Below, piece by piece: positions 1 through 9,400 of a stretch of DNA of 64,000 nt (positions are counted from its first letter, which is position 1; each line of letters begins with the position of its first letter). The DNA is from Thiomicrorhabdus sp. Kp2 (GTDB lineage Bacteria; Pseudomonadota; Gammaproteobacteria; Thiomicrospirales; Thiomicrospiraceae): NCBI RefSeq assembly GCF_000478585.1, contig NZ_ARWI01000001.1:1736001-1800000 (forward strand), in the 5' to 3' direction. Under the pieces are notes generated by a model. The model was given only the letters and a program-made list of their open reading frames with translations, did not search any database and had not been told where the DNA came from. Made by a program: the position numbers and the translations under genes.

Positions 1-2
1 AA

Positions 3-179
3 CAAGCATTAGAACTGGTTGAAAAACGTGGTACTGGAAAACAGTTTTTTCAAGCTATAAACGCCAATAATGACAATGGAAATTACAGTTCAGGTGTCTT
101 GCAAGGCGTGATGCACTATCTTCCTAGGTTCAAACGACACATTCATGCTTTAGGGATTAAATATGAATCAATCAACTGA
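3..179 (+). CDS. C-terminal end of a sucrose-phosphatase-like protein (5' end outside window)
   Basis: An open frame enters from the left edge and ends at TGA 177-179; the last 58 residues are visible. They contain a YSSGVLQG segment followed by a basic stretch, similar to the C-terminal end of HAD-type sucrose-6-phosphate phosphatases or of bifunctional sucrose-phosphate synthase/phosphatase proteins. The main support is context: the next two genes are fructokinase and amylosucrase, and in halotolerant methylotrophs these follow sucrose-phosphate synthase/phosphatase in one operon. The stop lies inside the fructokinase gene (17 nt overlap), which suggests translational coupling. Catalytic residues lie outside the window, so the family call is tentative. 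Confidence 0.55.
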   Translation, partial: QALELVEKRGTGKQFFQAINANNDNGNYSSGVLQGVMHYLPRFKRHIHALGIKYESIN

Positions 180-1071
180 AACACAAATCACCCTATTTGG
201 CGAAGTTTTATTTGACTGTTTTAGTCATCAAGAACAGCAACAGCAAGTTCTTGGTGGAGCTCCTTTTAATATTTGTTGGCACCTGCAAGCTTTGGGCGAT
301 AATCCCGTGTTTATCTCTCGAGTAGGTAAAGATAAACTTGGTGAAAAAATTATTCAGCAAGCCCAAGATTGGGGGATTGCTACAGACAATATTCAAATAG
401 ATGAACAGCATCCAACAGGCCAGGTACAAGTGACTTTTAAGGATGATGAACCACATTACGATATCAAAATTAACAGTGCTTACGATTTCATTAATCAGTC
501 TGAAACACAGTTGAACAATCCAAAAGGCATTCTTTACCATGGTTCACTGGCTTTAAGAAGTAACTATGCGAAAGATCAGTTTCAAAAACTCGTTCACTCT
601 GGAGAGTGGGATATTTTTTTAGATGTCAATTTAAGAGCGCCTTGGTGGGAACAGGAAACCTTAATTTATTGGCTTAAACAAGCAAAATGGGTCAAACTGA
701 ATTTAGATGAATTGCGTGAACTTGGGTTTCAGCAATCCAATCTTGAAACCGCAATAAAAGCATTTCAAACGACGTTTGGTAATGAGCAAGTGATTGTGAC
801 TCAAGGTGCTGATGGCGTTACCGTACTGACAGCAGATGGTTTTTTTAAAGAAACGCCTGACAAAATAGAGCAATTTGTCGATACCGTTGGCGCGGGCGAT
901 GCTTTTACCGCCGTTTATATACACGGTTTAATAAAAAAATGGTCAACTCAACAAACGATCGCAACAGCACAAAGGCTAGCCAGTAAAATCATTGGTATTC
1001 GCGGTGCAACACCCAATCAAAAATCTTTTTATCAGTCATTACTACTAGCTGATTCAATACAAAATAGTTAA
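163..1071 (+). CDS. Fructokinase, PfkB/ribokinase family
   Basis: A 302-residue cytoplasmic sugar kinase expected to phosphorylate fructose to fructose-6-phosphate with ATP. The N-terminal GGAPFNICWHLQALG segment matches the sugar-binding glycine-rich region of PfkB kinases, and the C-terminal DTVGAGDAF motif carries the catalytic Asp near residue 246. The length is normal for the family. A GGGA-type ribosome-binding site precedes the ATG. The gene overlaps the preceding sucrose-phosphatase-like gene by 17 nt and is 16 nt upstream of amylosucrase, so it should recycle fructose released when sucrose is split. Substrate specificity (fructose rather than another sugar) comes from the neighbours, not from residues I can read. 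Confidence 0.88.
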   Translation: MNQSTETQITLFGEVLFDCFSHQEQQQQVLGGAPFNICWHLQALGDNPVFISRVGKDKLGEKIIQQAQDWGIATDNIQIDEQHPTGQVQVTFKDDEPHYDIKINSAYDFINQSETQLNNPKGILYHGSLALRSNYAKDQFQKLVHSGEWDIFLDVNLRAPWWEQETLIYWLKQAKWVKLNLDELRELGFQQSNLETAIKAFQTTFGNEQVIVTQGADGVTVLTADGFFKETPDKIEQFVDTVGAGDAFTAVYIHGLIKKWSTQQTIATAQRLASKIIGIRGATPNQKSFYQSLLLADSIQNS

Positions 1072-1087
1072 GAGCAGTTAAAAGCCT

Positions 1088-3043
1088 ATGTACGAAGAAA
1101 TCTCCCATTCATTATTGAACGATATCCTCAACCAAATCAAACCAGATATTTACCAAAAAGATTTACGCCATTTCTATACACGGCTTGGTGCAAACTTTTA
1201 TGCCATTCATGGTTTGTTTTCTAAGCTGTATGGTAATCGCCCAGATTTTGAACAACAGGCTTTAAAACTAGTTGAAACCATGGCTCGAAAATACATTAAT
1301 CGTTTAGATGATTTAAAACAGCTAGACATTGATCGTGAACGAGACCATAACTGGTTTTTACATCAAAAATGGGTGGGAATGGCGCTCTATGCGAATGGTT
1401 TTGCTAAAGACTTAAATGATATGCAAAGCCATTTAAGCTATCTGCAAGAGCTTGGTGTCAATCTGGCTCACATTATGCCCATTATGAAATGTCCAGAAGG
1501 GCAGAGTGATGGCGGCTATGCCGTCAGTGATTTTAGAGAGGTGGATAGTCGTGCTGGAACCCTAGAAGACTTACAGAATCTCTCTACAGAGATGCGTGAA
1601 CGAGATATGTTGCTGGCGTTAGATGTGGTTTTAAACCACACCTCGGACGAACACGAATGGGCCGAAAAAGCCCGTGAAGGTGACCCCGTTTACCGTGATT
1701 ACTATTACACCTTTGAATCTCGTAATATCCCCGATATGTTTGAGCAAAGCATGTTGGAAGTTTTTCCAGAAACCGCACCAGGAAACTTTACCTGGGATGA
1801 CAAAATGCAACGTTGGGTCATGACGGTATTCAATAATTACCAATGGGATTTAAATTACAATAATCCAGCCGTTTTTATTGAAATGCTTGATGTCATTCTC
1901 TACTGGGCAAATCAAGGGGCTGATATCCTGCGTTTGGATGCCGTTGCATTCCTTTGGAAAAAACTTGGCAGTACCTGTCAAAATGAACATGAAGCTCACT
2001 TGATATTACAATTGCTTAAAGATTGTTGCCAAGTGGTTGCGCCAGGTGTTCTGTTTATTGCTGAAGCCATTGTTGCTCCCTCAGAAGTCACCAAGTATTT
2101 TGGTGAAGATGCGGTCATTGCTAAAGAGTGTGAAATCGCCTATAACGCAACTTATATGGCTTTACTTTGGGATGCCGTGGCAACTAAAAATGCCAAATTG
2201 TTAACCCAAGGTATTAAAAGCTTACCCGTTAAATTAGAGCGTGCAACCTGGTTAAACTACATTCGCTGTCACGACGATATTGGTCTAGGCTTTGATGACA
2301 AAGACATTATTCAAGCGGGTTATAATCCGCAATCGCACCGTCGTTTTTTAATTGACTATCTTACTGGACGTTATGATGACTCTCACGCTCGTGGTCTGCC
2401 TTTCGCGGAGAACTTTAAAACAGGTGACTCGCGGATTTCAGGTTCGCTTGCTTCATTAGCAGGCCTGCAATATGCGTTCTATACTGGCGACTTGGCCGCA
2501 CAAGAAGATGCTGTTAAACAGATTTTGCTGCTAAATAGCATGATTTTATCTTTTGGTGGTATTCCACTACTCTACTATGGGGACGAAATTGGCACTTTAA
2601 ATGATGATTCCTACCTCGATGATCCTCATAAAGTCGATGATAATCGCTGGGTTCATCGCCCCTGCATCAATTGGGAAAAAGCAGAACTTCGACATGTTAC
2701 AGGAACCATTGAATATGAAATATTTAACGGAATTAAAAAGATGATTTCTGTGCGTAAAGAAGTCAATGTGTTTGCTGATTTCAATAACCGTGAATTAATC
2801 GATGTAGGAAACCCAAATTTATTTGTTTTTAGCCGATTTAATCCACAGCAGTCTAGTGACCGAGTGTTGGTTGTGGCCAACTTTAACAACCAACCACAAA
2901 AGTTAGATCTAGAAGACGTCGGTAGTTGGGGAAGTTATGATCAAGGGCAACTGTTTGACTTACAAAGCCGCCAACAACCAGAAATCTATAACAACGCCTT
3001 AGTGATTCCAGGTTTTGGCTTCTACTGGCTAAGAGAGATGTAA
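1088..3043 (+). CDS. ams: Amylosucrase, GH13 family
   Basis: A 651-residue glycoside hydrolase family 13 enzyme. Amylosucrases transfer glucose from sucrose to an alpha-1,4-glucan and release fructose. Readable GH13 motifs are DVVLNHTSDEH (~residue 180), LRLDAVAF with the nucleophile Asp at 284, FIAEAIV with the acid/base Glu at 326, and RCHDDIG with the transition-state Asp at about 396. The spacing and length closely match Neisseria amylosucrase (636 aa), including its long helical N-terminal domain. There is no signal peptide, so the enzyme is probably intracellular. With the upstream kinase it links sucrose, probably an osmolyte here, to glycogen-like storage. Sucrose hydrolase is a close alternative that sequence alone does not exclude. 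Confidence 0.9.
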   Translation: MYEEISHSLLNDILNQIKPDIYQKDLRHFYTRLGANFYAIHGLFSKLYGNRPDFEQQALKLVETMARKYINRLDDLKQLDIDRERDHNWFLHQKWVGMALYANGFAKDLNDMQSHLSYLQELGVNLAHIMPIMKCPEGQSDGGYAVSDFREVDSRAGTLEDLQNLSTEMRERDMLLALDVVLNHTSDEHEWAEKAREGDPVYRDYYYTFESRNIPDMFEQSMLEVFPETAPGNFTWDDKMQRWVMTVFNNYQWDLNYNNPAVFIEMLDVILYWANQGADILRLDAVAFLWKKLGSTCQNEHEAHLILQLLKDCCQVVAPGVLFIAEAIVAPSEVTKYFGEDAVIAKECEIAYNATYMALLWDAVATKNAKLLTQGIKSLPVKLERATWLNYIRCHDDIGLGFDDKDIIQAGYNPQSHRRFLIDYLTGRYDDSHARGLPFAENFKTGDSRISGSLASLAGLQYAFYTGDLAAQEDAVKQILLLNSMILSFGGIPLLYYGDEIGTLNDDSYLDDPHKVDDNRWVHRPCINWEKAELRHVTGTIEYEIFNGIKKMISVRKEVNVFADFNNRELIDVGNPNLFVFSRFNPQQSSDRVLVVANFNNQPQKLDLEDVGSWGSYDQGQLFDLQSRQQPEIYNNALVIPGFGFYWLREM

Positions 3044-3623
3044 ATAGCGCTAAAAATGATTATCGCTCATTGCGTTTTTATAACCATCGCTACTTATCTT
3101 CTGAAAGTAGCGGAAAATCGACTTTATTATCTTCACTGCGCTTAATTCTTAAGAGTCCAAACACAATAAACGGCATTACAACTTTTACCAGGCCTGGTGA
3201 ATTCTTTTTGCAAACGTAATAACAGCGGTTTTTGTCTTAATTTGCTGTATTTATTTTGAATTTTTATGTTTGGGAGAATATATGCACGTTTTTACAGTTG
3301 TTAGATCTCGTTTTTTCCTAAATTTACCTAATTTGATGGTGACGGCCTATTTAACCCGCTATAAGATTAATGTACTTAGGTTGTTATATTTGCCAGGACA
3401 TTTATTAATTTTGATATGGATATTAATATGTTTTATATGCATTTATTTGAGCAACTTATATTGTTTCAAAATAAGTTTTTTGCAAAAAAAGATAGGAATT
3501 GATTGAAATTATTTGACTACATAACTTAAGTTAAAGTTAAGTATTCTTATACACGTCTTTAAGTGCAATTCATTAGCAAATACTTATGAGTATCGTGTTT
3601 TTTTATAAATTTTGGGAATAGAG
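3044..3623. other. Intergenic region after the sucrose operon
   Basis: About 580 bp with no convincing gene. An open frame of 78 codons at 3270-3506 has no recognisable domain and a low-complexity hydrophobic composition, and I do not call it. The stretch contains a perfect copy of the palindrome ACCAGGCCTGGT at 3187-3198 and AT-rich DNA from about 3500 to 3610 that probably holds the promoter of the export locus. No clear terminator was seen after amylosucrase. Confidence 0.5.
3187..3198. repeat. Palindrome ACCAGGCCTGGT, copy 1
   Basis: Perfect 12 bp palindrome in intergenic DNA. It is identical to copies at 18355, 28595 and 54662, and its core CAGGCCTG occurs eleven times in the window. 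Confidence 0.8.
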
Positions 3624-5594
3624 ATGATAAAGATGTCCAAACAATTCAAAGTAAAAAATTTAATACTACTAAGCGGTATTTTTGCAGTGTTAACGGGCTG
3701 TTCGGTTTATCCCGAAAAATTCTCTCAATCTCAAATTTCTGATAAAGCAAACGAAAACTTAAATATTTTAATAAAACAAAGCCCTCCTATTATTTCCAAA
3801 ATTGATTTGTCTGACGCAATTGCTCGAGCCATTAAACATAATAGAGAACATCGGCTCAAAGTGCTTGAGTCTGTATTGTCTCAAGGTCAGCTTGATATTA
3901 ATAATTTCGACATGTTACCTAGTTTGGTAGCAAAAGCAGGTTATTCTGAAAGAAATAATTATGCGGCTTCTGCAAGCACGACCTTTGTGGATGGTAAACC
4001 TCAACCGTTACCGAGTCCGCCATCCTATTCAGTCTCTCAAGACAAAGCTAGCAGTACCCAAAATATTGGTTTTACCTGGGATGTTTTAGATTTTGGACTC
4101 TCTTATATTCGTGCAAAACAACAGGCAGACAGATATTTAATTGCTAAAGAGCGTGAGCGTAAGGTTGTACATAACATTGTTCAAGATGTGCGTAAGTCAT
4201 ATTTTCGTGCAGTTTCTGCAGAAAAGCTTCTACAAAAGATAGAACCGCTTATGAAAGAAGCATCTTCGGCATTAGCAGATGCAGAGAAGATAGAACAAGT
4301 TAGAGCGCAGTCACCCATGGAAGCGCTCTCATATCAGCGAAACCTCCTAGAGGTTTTGAGAACTTTGCAATCTCTCCGTCAGGACCTATTAACCGCTAAG
4401 ACGGACTTGTCACGTTTAATGGGGGTGAAGCCAGGCCAAGCTTTTAAATTGGCAGGTTTTGACGAGTTTGCATACAAAGATATGAGTATTCCGTTTGATT
4501 TAGAGTTCATGGAAAAGGTGGCTATAGAGCAACGTCCAGAGTTGATTGAGGCGAACTATCGTGAGCGAATCACTCTTGAAGAAACAAAAGCCGCTATGGT
4601 TCGCTTATTGCCTGGAATCTCTTTGAACGCAGGTGCTTATTATGATGATAACGCCTATCTACTAAACAACGACTGGCAAGGAATTGGTGCTCAAGTTAGT
4701 TGGAATTTATTGAATGTTTTCAATGTGAACAATGTGGATAAAGTTAATGAACTTAATAAAGCCCTGGTTAAAGAGCAAGCTATTGCCAGCTCAATGGCCG
4801 TAATCTCACAGGTGCATATCTCAAATATTCGTTTTTATGAGTCTAAGAAAAATTTCAAAATTGCAGATCAATATTATGAGGTATCCAAACGCATAGGTGA
4901 ACAAGCGGTAATTTCTAACCAGATGCAAAACATGGGTGAATTAGGGCTGATTCGTGAAAAAATGAATGAATTACTTGCTGAGTTACGCCGTGATGTTGCA
5001 TATTCAGATATGCAAAATAGCTTTGGTGAGATATTTACCTCTATTGGCTTAGACTTAATTGATTCTGGCTATAAAAACAAAGATCTTAATATGCTTTCCA
5101 GCGAAATTGACAGCAAGATGCAAGCTTGGAAAACTGGAACCTTTACTTTTGAAGGTAGTTTAGCAGGAGAGATGACGGAATCTAAAGCAAGAGTTGCGCA
5201 AAAAAATAAGCCTGCTGTTAAAAAAGTCTCTATTGAAGAAACGGCTGGACAAAGTCAAACTGAACTTGCCGAGCCAGAAGATAAAATGGGTATAGCAGTA
5301 ATCGGTTTTGATTTAGATTCGATGCAAGTGACGCAAACCGAAGAGTTAGAGCAGTACCTTAAAAAAGCAGTTGAATTAGGGTACAAGAAGGTGATTATTA
5401 CGCCTTATGCTTCTAAGGATACGGACAAAGTTGATCTTCCAGAATCTTATAACCGCCGCCTTGTTATGCGTAGAGGAATGGCGGTTAAAAGATATATAGA
5501 ATCCGTTGGAGTGCCGCTTTTTGTTGATATAAATATCTTGGAGGGTGACGCGATTTACAAAGAAAGAATTGCCGAAATTAAAGCAGAAAAATAA
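3624..5594 (+). CDS. TolC-like outer membrane lipoprotein with C-terminal OmpA-like domain
   Basis: A 656-residue outer membrane channel component. The start is put at ATG 3624 (ATG 3633 is also possible) because of GGGAATAG upstream; an earlier in-frame TTG at 3612 is unlikely. The N-terminus is a lipoprotein signal ending in LTGC. Residues ~60-500 have the long helical repeats of the TolC/OEP family. After a charged linker, residues ~560-656 resemble an OmpA/MotB peptidoglycan-binding fold: a FDLDS strand, helix, TPYASKDTD turn, then a YNRRL..RR helix. Such a fusion is unusual; TolC proteins normally lack a wall-binding domain. The gene ends 2 nt before an HlyD-like adaptor and heads a five-gene cluster. 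The TolC call is firm, the OmpA-like call less so. Confidence 0.8.
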   Translation: MIKMSKQFKVKNLILLSGIFAVLTGCSVYPEKFSQSQISDKANENLNILIKQSPPIISKIDLSDAIARAIKHNREHRLKVLESVLSQGQLDINNFDMLPSLVAKAGYSERNNYAASASTTFVDGKPQPLPSPPSYSVSQDKASSTQNIGFTWDVLDFGLSYIRAKQQADRYLIAKERERKVVHNIVQDVRKSYFRAVSAEKLLQKIEPLMKEASSALADAEKIEQVRAQSPMEALSYQRNLLEVLRTLQSLRQDLLTAKTDLSRLMGVKPGQAFKLAGFDEFAYKDMSIPFDLEFMEKVAIEQRPELIEANYRERITLEETKAAMVRLLPGISLNAGAYYDDNAYLLNNDWQGIGAQVSWNLLNVFNVNNVDKVNELNKALVKEQAIASSMAVISQVHISNIRFYESKKNFKIADQYYEVSKRIGEQAVISNQMQNMGELGLIREKMNELLAELRRDVAYSDMQNSFGEIFTSIGLDLIDSGYKNKDLNMLSSEIDSKMQAWKTGTFTFEGSLAGEMTESKARVAQKNKPAVKKVSIEETAGQSQTELAEPEDKMGIAVIGFDLDSMQVTQTEELEQYLKKAVELGYKKVIITPYASKDTDKVDLPESYNRRLVMRRGMAVKRYIESVGVPLFVDINILEGDAIYKERIAEIKAEK

Positions 5595-5596
5595 CA

Positions 5597-6340
5597 ATGA
5601 TGCACATCAAAAACAAGGTTTCTGGTTTTCTATGTCTTGGTTTATGTTTGTTTCCTTGTGTGTTGTTTGCTCAATCTATGGAAGCAAGAGCTGTGGTAAA
5701 GGCGGTGGATCGAGCAGTGTTATCTGGCGAGTTAGTGTCAACGGTTGTTTCGGTACCAAAAAAAATGGGCGATTCATTTCGTAAAGGGCAAACCTTGGTC
5801 AGGCTCGATTGCCGAGTCTTTGAGGCTCAGCTCTCCAAAGTACAGTCTGAAGTTAAACTTGCAGACTTAAAACTCAAAAATGCAAAAAAATTAAATGAGT
5901 TGCGATCAATTGGTGCGCTCGACGTTGCATTGTCTGAAGCCGAGCTTGAAAAAGCGCGTGCCGAAATGCAGATTGCTAGAATTAACGCTCAACGATGTTA
6001 TATCAAGGCGCCTTATGATGGAAAAGTCGTGAAAGTTTTAGTCAATGAACAAGAGCGGGCTGGTCAAGAACCTCTTATTGAAGTTATTGGTACTAAGAGG
6101 CTCCAGGCTGAAATCATTATTCCAGGAAAGTGGGTGAAAAATATCAAGCTTAATCAAAAAGTGAATTTAAGCATTGATGAAACAGGTGAAATTGTTGAGG
6201 CAAAAGTAACTGGTTTAAATCCCACAATTGATGGCGTAAGCCAAACCTTAGAGGTGAGAGCTGAACTCTTACAGACAAAGGGTATTGTAGCTGGCATGAG
6301 TGCGACTGCGGTGTTTGATGCTCCAAAAAGCATGCCGTAA
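5597..6340 (+). CDS. Periplasmic adaptor (HlyD/RND membrane-fusion family), short form
   Basis: A 247-residue secreted adaptor with a signal peptide that probably ends at FAQS. The layout is a lipoyl-like half (GELVSTVVSVPKKMGDSFRKGQ, ~35-60), a short coiled-coil hairpin (~70-110), the second lipoyl half (CYIKAPYDGKVVKVLV, ~120-140) and a beta-barrel. It is shorter than typical HlyD or AcrA because the C-terminal membrane-proximal domain is reduced. Adaptors of this type connect an inner membrane transporter to a TolC channel. It follows the TolC-OmpA gene by 2 nt, and the giant surface protein gene comes next. It is one of three adaptor-like proteins in the locus; the other two are membrane-anchored fusions. 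Confidence 0.82.
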   Translation: MMHIKNKVSGFLCLGLCLFPCVLFAQSMEARAVVKAVDRAVLSGELVSTVVSVPKKMGDSFRKGQTLVRLDCRVFEAQLSKVQSEVKLADLKLKNAKKLNELRSIGALDVALSEAELEKARAEMQIARINAQRCYIKAPYDGKVVKVLVNEQERAGQEPLIEVIGTKRLQAEIIIPGKWVKNIKLNQKVNLSIDETGEIVEAKVTGLNPTIDGVSQTLEVRAELLQTKGIVAGMSATAVFDAPKSMP

Positions 6341-6454
6341 GTAGCCAAAATGTTAGTGCTAAAAAATAAAAGTCATTTCGGTAATAGATAAATCCATGAA
6401 AGTTATTAGTATTTATTTGACCGAAATAATTAAAGGTCTTTGAGGAGATATTCC

Positions 6455-9400
6455 ATGTCAGACATTCGTTCAAAAAATCAAGCAAGTTTTTACGCTAAAC
6501 GTAAACCTCTTATTGCAGCACTTGAAGCAAGGGTTTTGTTGGATGGTGCAGCTGTAGCCACAGCAGCAGATGCCATTGTTTCGGATGTTGATTTACAAGA
6601 CCAACAGGCCACAGAGCAAGCTGATACTTCTGCATCGGTTGCGCCTACACGACCAGAAGCTCCAGCCCCTACCCAATATAGAGCGGCTGATCCAGCGGCC
6701 AATAATGGCAGAAAAGAGGTGGTATTTATTGATACAGGGTTAGACAATTACCAAACCCTTATTGACAGCACTCATGCAGGGGTAGAAATTCAGTTGCTTG
6801 GAGGCGATTATGATGGCCTAACACAGCTGGAAATGTGGGCTGAAACAGCTCAAGATTATGATGCCATTCATATTTTATCTCACGGGGATGTTGGTGAGTT
6901 TACTCTCGGTGCGCAGACACTAAATCGCGACAATCTTAGTGATTATTCAAATTTACTTTCCCGCGTTGGCGGCACTTTAACTGAGAGCGGTGATGTCATG
7001 CTCTATGGTTGTTATGTTGGAGCCGATGGTAACGGGCGTGACTTTGTCGATTCGTTAGCGAATTTGACAGGTGCAGACATTGCCGCATCGGATGACCTCA
7101 CTGGTGCGAATACGCTTGGCGGAGATTGGGATTTAGAGTTGAATATAGGCGCTATTGAAACTCAGACCATAAATTACTCGGCTTATGCTGGACAGTTAGG
7201 TGCGCCTTCGGTGAGTAACCTTAGTCCGATTGTTATAGATGAAGGTGACCCTGCTATAACCGTTGATAGTGATATCTCCTTTTCAGGTTCAAGTGAGTTG
7301 GGTGGTGGTTATATCGAATTTCGCGTTGATAGCTCAAACAGTGGCGATCAGTTTACGTTAGATAGTGGCGGAAATATCACGGTTGTGGGTGATAATGTTT
7401 ACCACTCTGGTACATTTATTGGTGTGATTGACAGCGTTTATAATGGCCAAGATGGTAATAACTTGAGAGTTAATTTTGAGTCCAATTTTGCTAACCCTTC
7501 GTTTGAGGATAGTTTGAATAGTTGGACTATCGGTGAGAACCGAGTCATTCTTGGTACAACCGTAATCAATGGTCACACCACACCTGATGATTTAACTGAT
7601 CCACCAAATTCAGGCGATGATGCAGGTTCAGTGAACAGCATGACGTACTCTTCTCAGTGGTCATCAGACCAAAAGACAGATGGCCAATATTCTCTGCGTT
7701 TGTACAATTCAGGCCAAACAACAAATGGTTATGATGTTGTTCATGGCCCTTACGCTTTCTCAAGTACATTTGAAGCAAATGCGGGTGATACCCTTTATTT
7801 TGACTGGAGAGCGGCGGCTGGTGGAGATGCTTTTGATGCCTATGGATATATGATGAAATCGGATGGCTCTGAGTATGTAACGGTTTTAGATGCAACGGGT
7901 GCAAATGATTCTGGGCAGACTAACTGGGCTACACAGTCTGTGGTCGTGCCAACTTCTGGAGACTGGTACTTTGTTTTTGTAGCAGGAACTTATGACTTTA
8001 CAGGCGGTAGAGCGGTTGGTGGCTCTCTGTACATTGATAATTTTCAGGTTTTTGGTGACACGGTAAACGATACGGTACTGAATGACCTGGCAAGACAGGT
8101 TGAGTACCAAAATACGGGTGTGGACTCTCTTGAAACACGCAATTTAACGGTAAGTGTGGTTGATAAGTCTGGCAATACTGGCTCTCAAACAACGTCTTTG
8201 ACGATTAATCAATTGAATAACGCTCCCTCTTTTAGTGGGGATGGCTCTCTGGCTGCGGTAGCGGAAGATAGCTTGAATCCGTCTGGTGCAACGATTAGTT
8301 CGCTTTTTGATTCTCTGCTGAGTGATCCCGATACATCCTATACACCCGCTGATAGTCTGTCTGGAATTATCATTACGGCGGATTCTTCTTCTGTCGCTGA
8401 AGGTGAATGGCAATATTCGACAGATGGTAGTAACTGGTATTCTGTTGGTAGCGTTTCGACGACAGATGGCTTGTTGCTATCGAGTTCATCCAGTCTGCGT
8501 TTTGTTCCAGCCGCTGAATATAGCGGTACCCCTGGTAGCTTGAGTGTTCATGCCGTAGATAGTTCTGATAATACCATCACATTTACCAGCGGGACGACGC
8601 GCGAAACTTATGATACCGTCAATGGTGACACAGGAGCTGATTCTGCTGTATCAGCAAGTTCGGCGAATTTAAACACTTCTGTGACTGCGGTAGATGATGC
8701 GCCTGTATTAACCATAGGATCGCTTAATGTTGTAAACGATAATTCAGCAACGGTAATTGCCCCTAATTTAACCATTACCGACATTGATTCAACCACAATA
8801 TCTGGTGCCCTTGTACAGCTGAATAACCTTGTTTCGGGTGATCAACTCGGCTTTATCAATCAAAATGGGATTTCGGGTTCCTATAATGCAAGTACAGGTG
8901 TTTTAACGTTAACGGGTACAGCAACGGTTTCTCAGTATCAAGAGGCTTTAAGAAGTGTAACTTTAGCCGCTTCAGCTACGGATGGTACAGACCGCTCAAT
9001 CAGTTTTACTATTGGTTCGGCGATTCCATTTGAAGATAATGGACACTTTTATGAAGCCGTTGCTTTGCCTAATGGCCAACAGACCTGGGCAGCAGCTAAA
9101 GTTTATGCTGAAAGTTTAACTTTGTATGGCATGCAAGGTTATTTGGCAACAATAACTTCACAAGAAGAAAATGATTTTATTTTATCTAAACTCCCAGAAG
9201 ATGGCTGGGCGGGTGGTTCAGACTCGGAAACAGAGGGAACTTGGAAGTGGGTAACTGGGCCTGAAGCTGGAACGATATTTTCAATAGGAAATGATAACCC
9301 AGTAACTCAAACTTACTCCAATTGGAATAGTGGGGAGCCAAATGACTCAGGAGGTAATGAAGACGCTCTGCAATTTTATGCAAGTGGTGCAGTTCCTGGG

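Noticed and set aside
3270-3506. 78-codon open frame between the sucrose and export loci
   Set aside because: No recognisable domain or conserved motif, biased composition, and an AT-rich non-coding setting.
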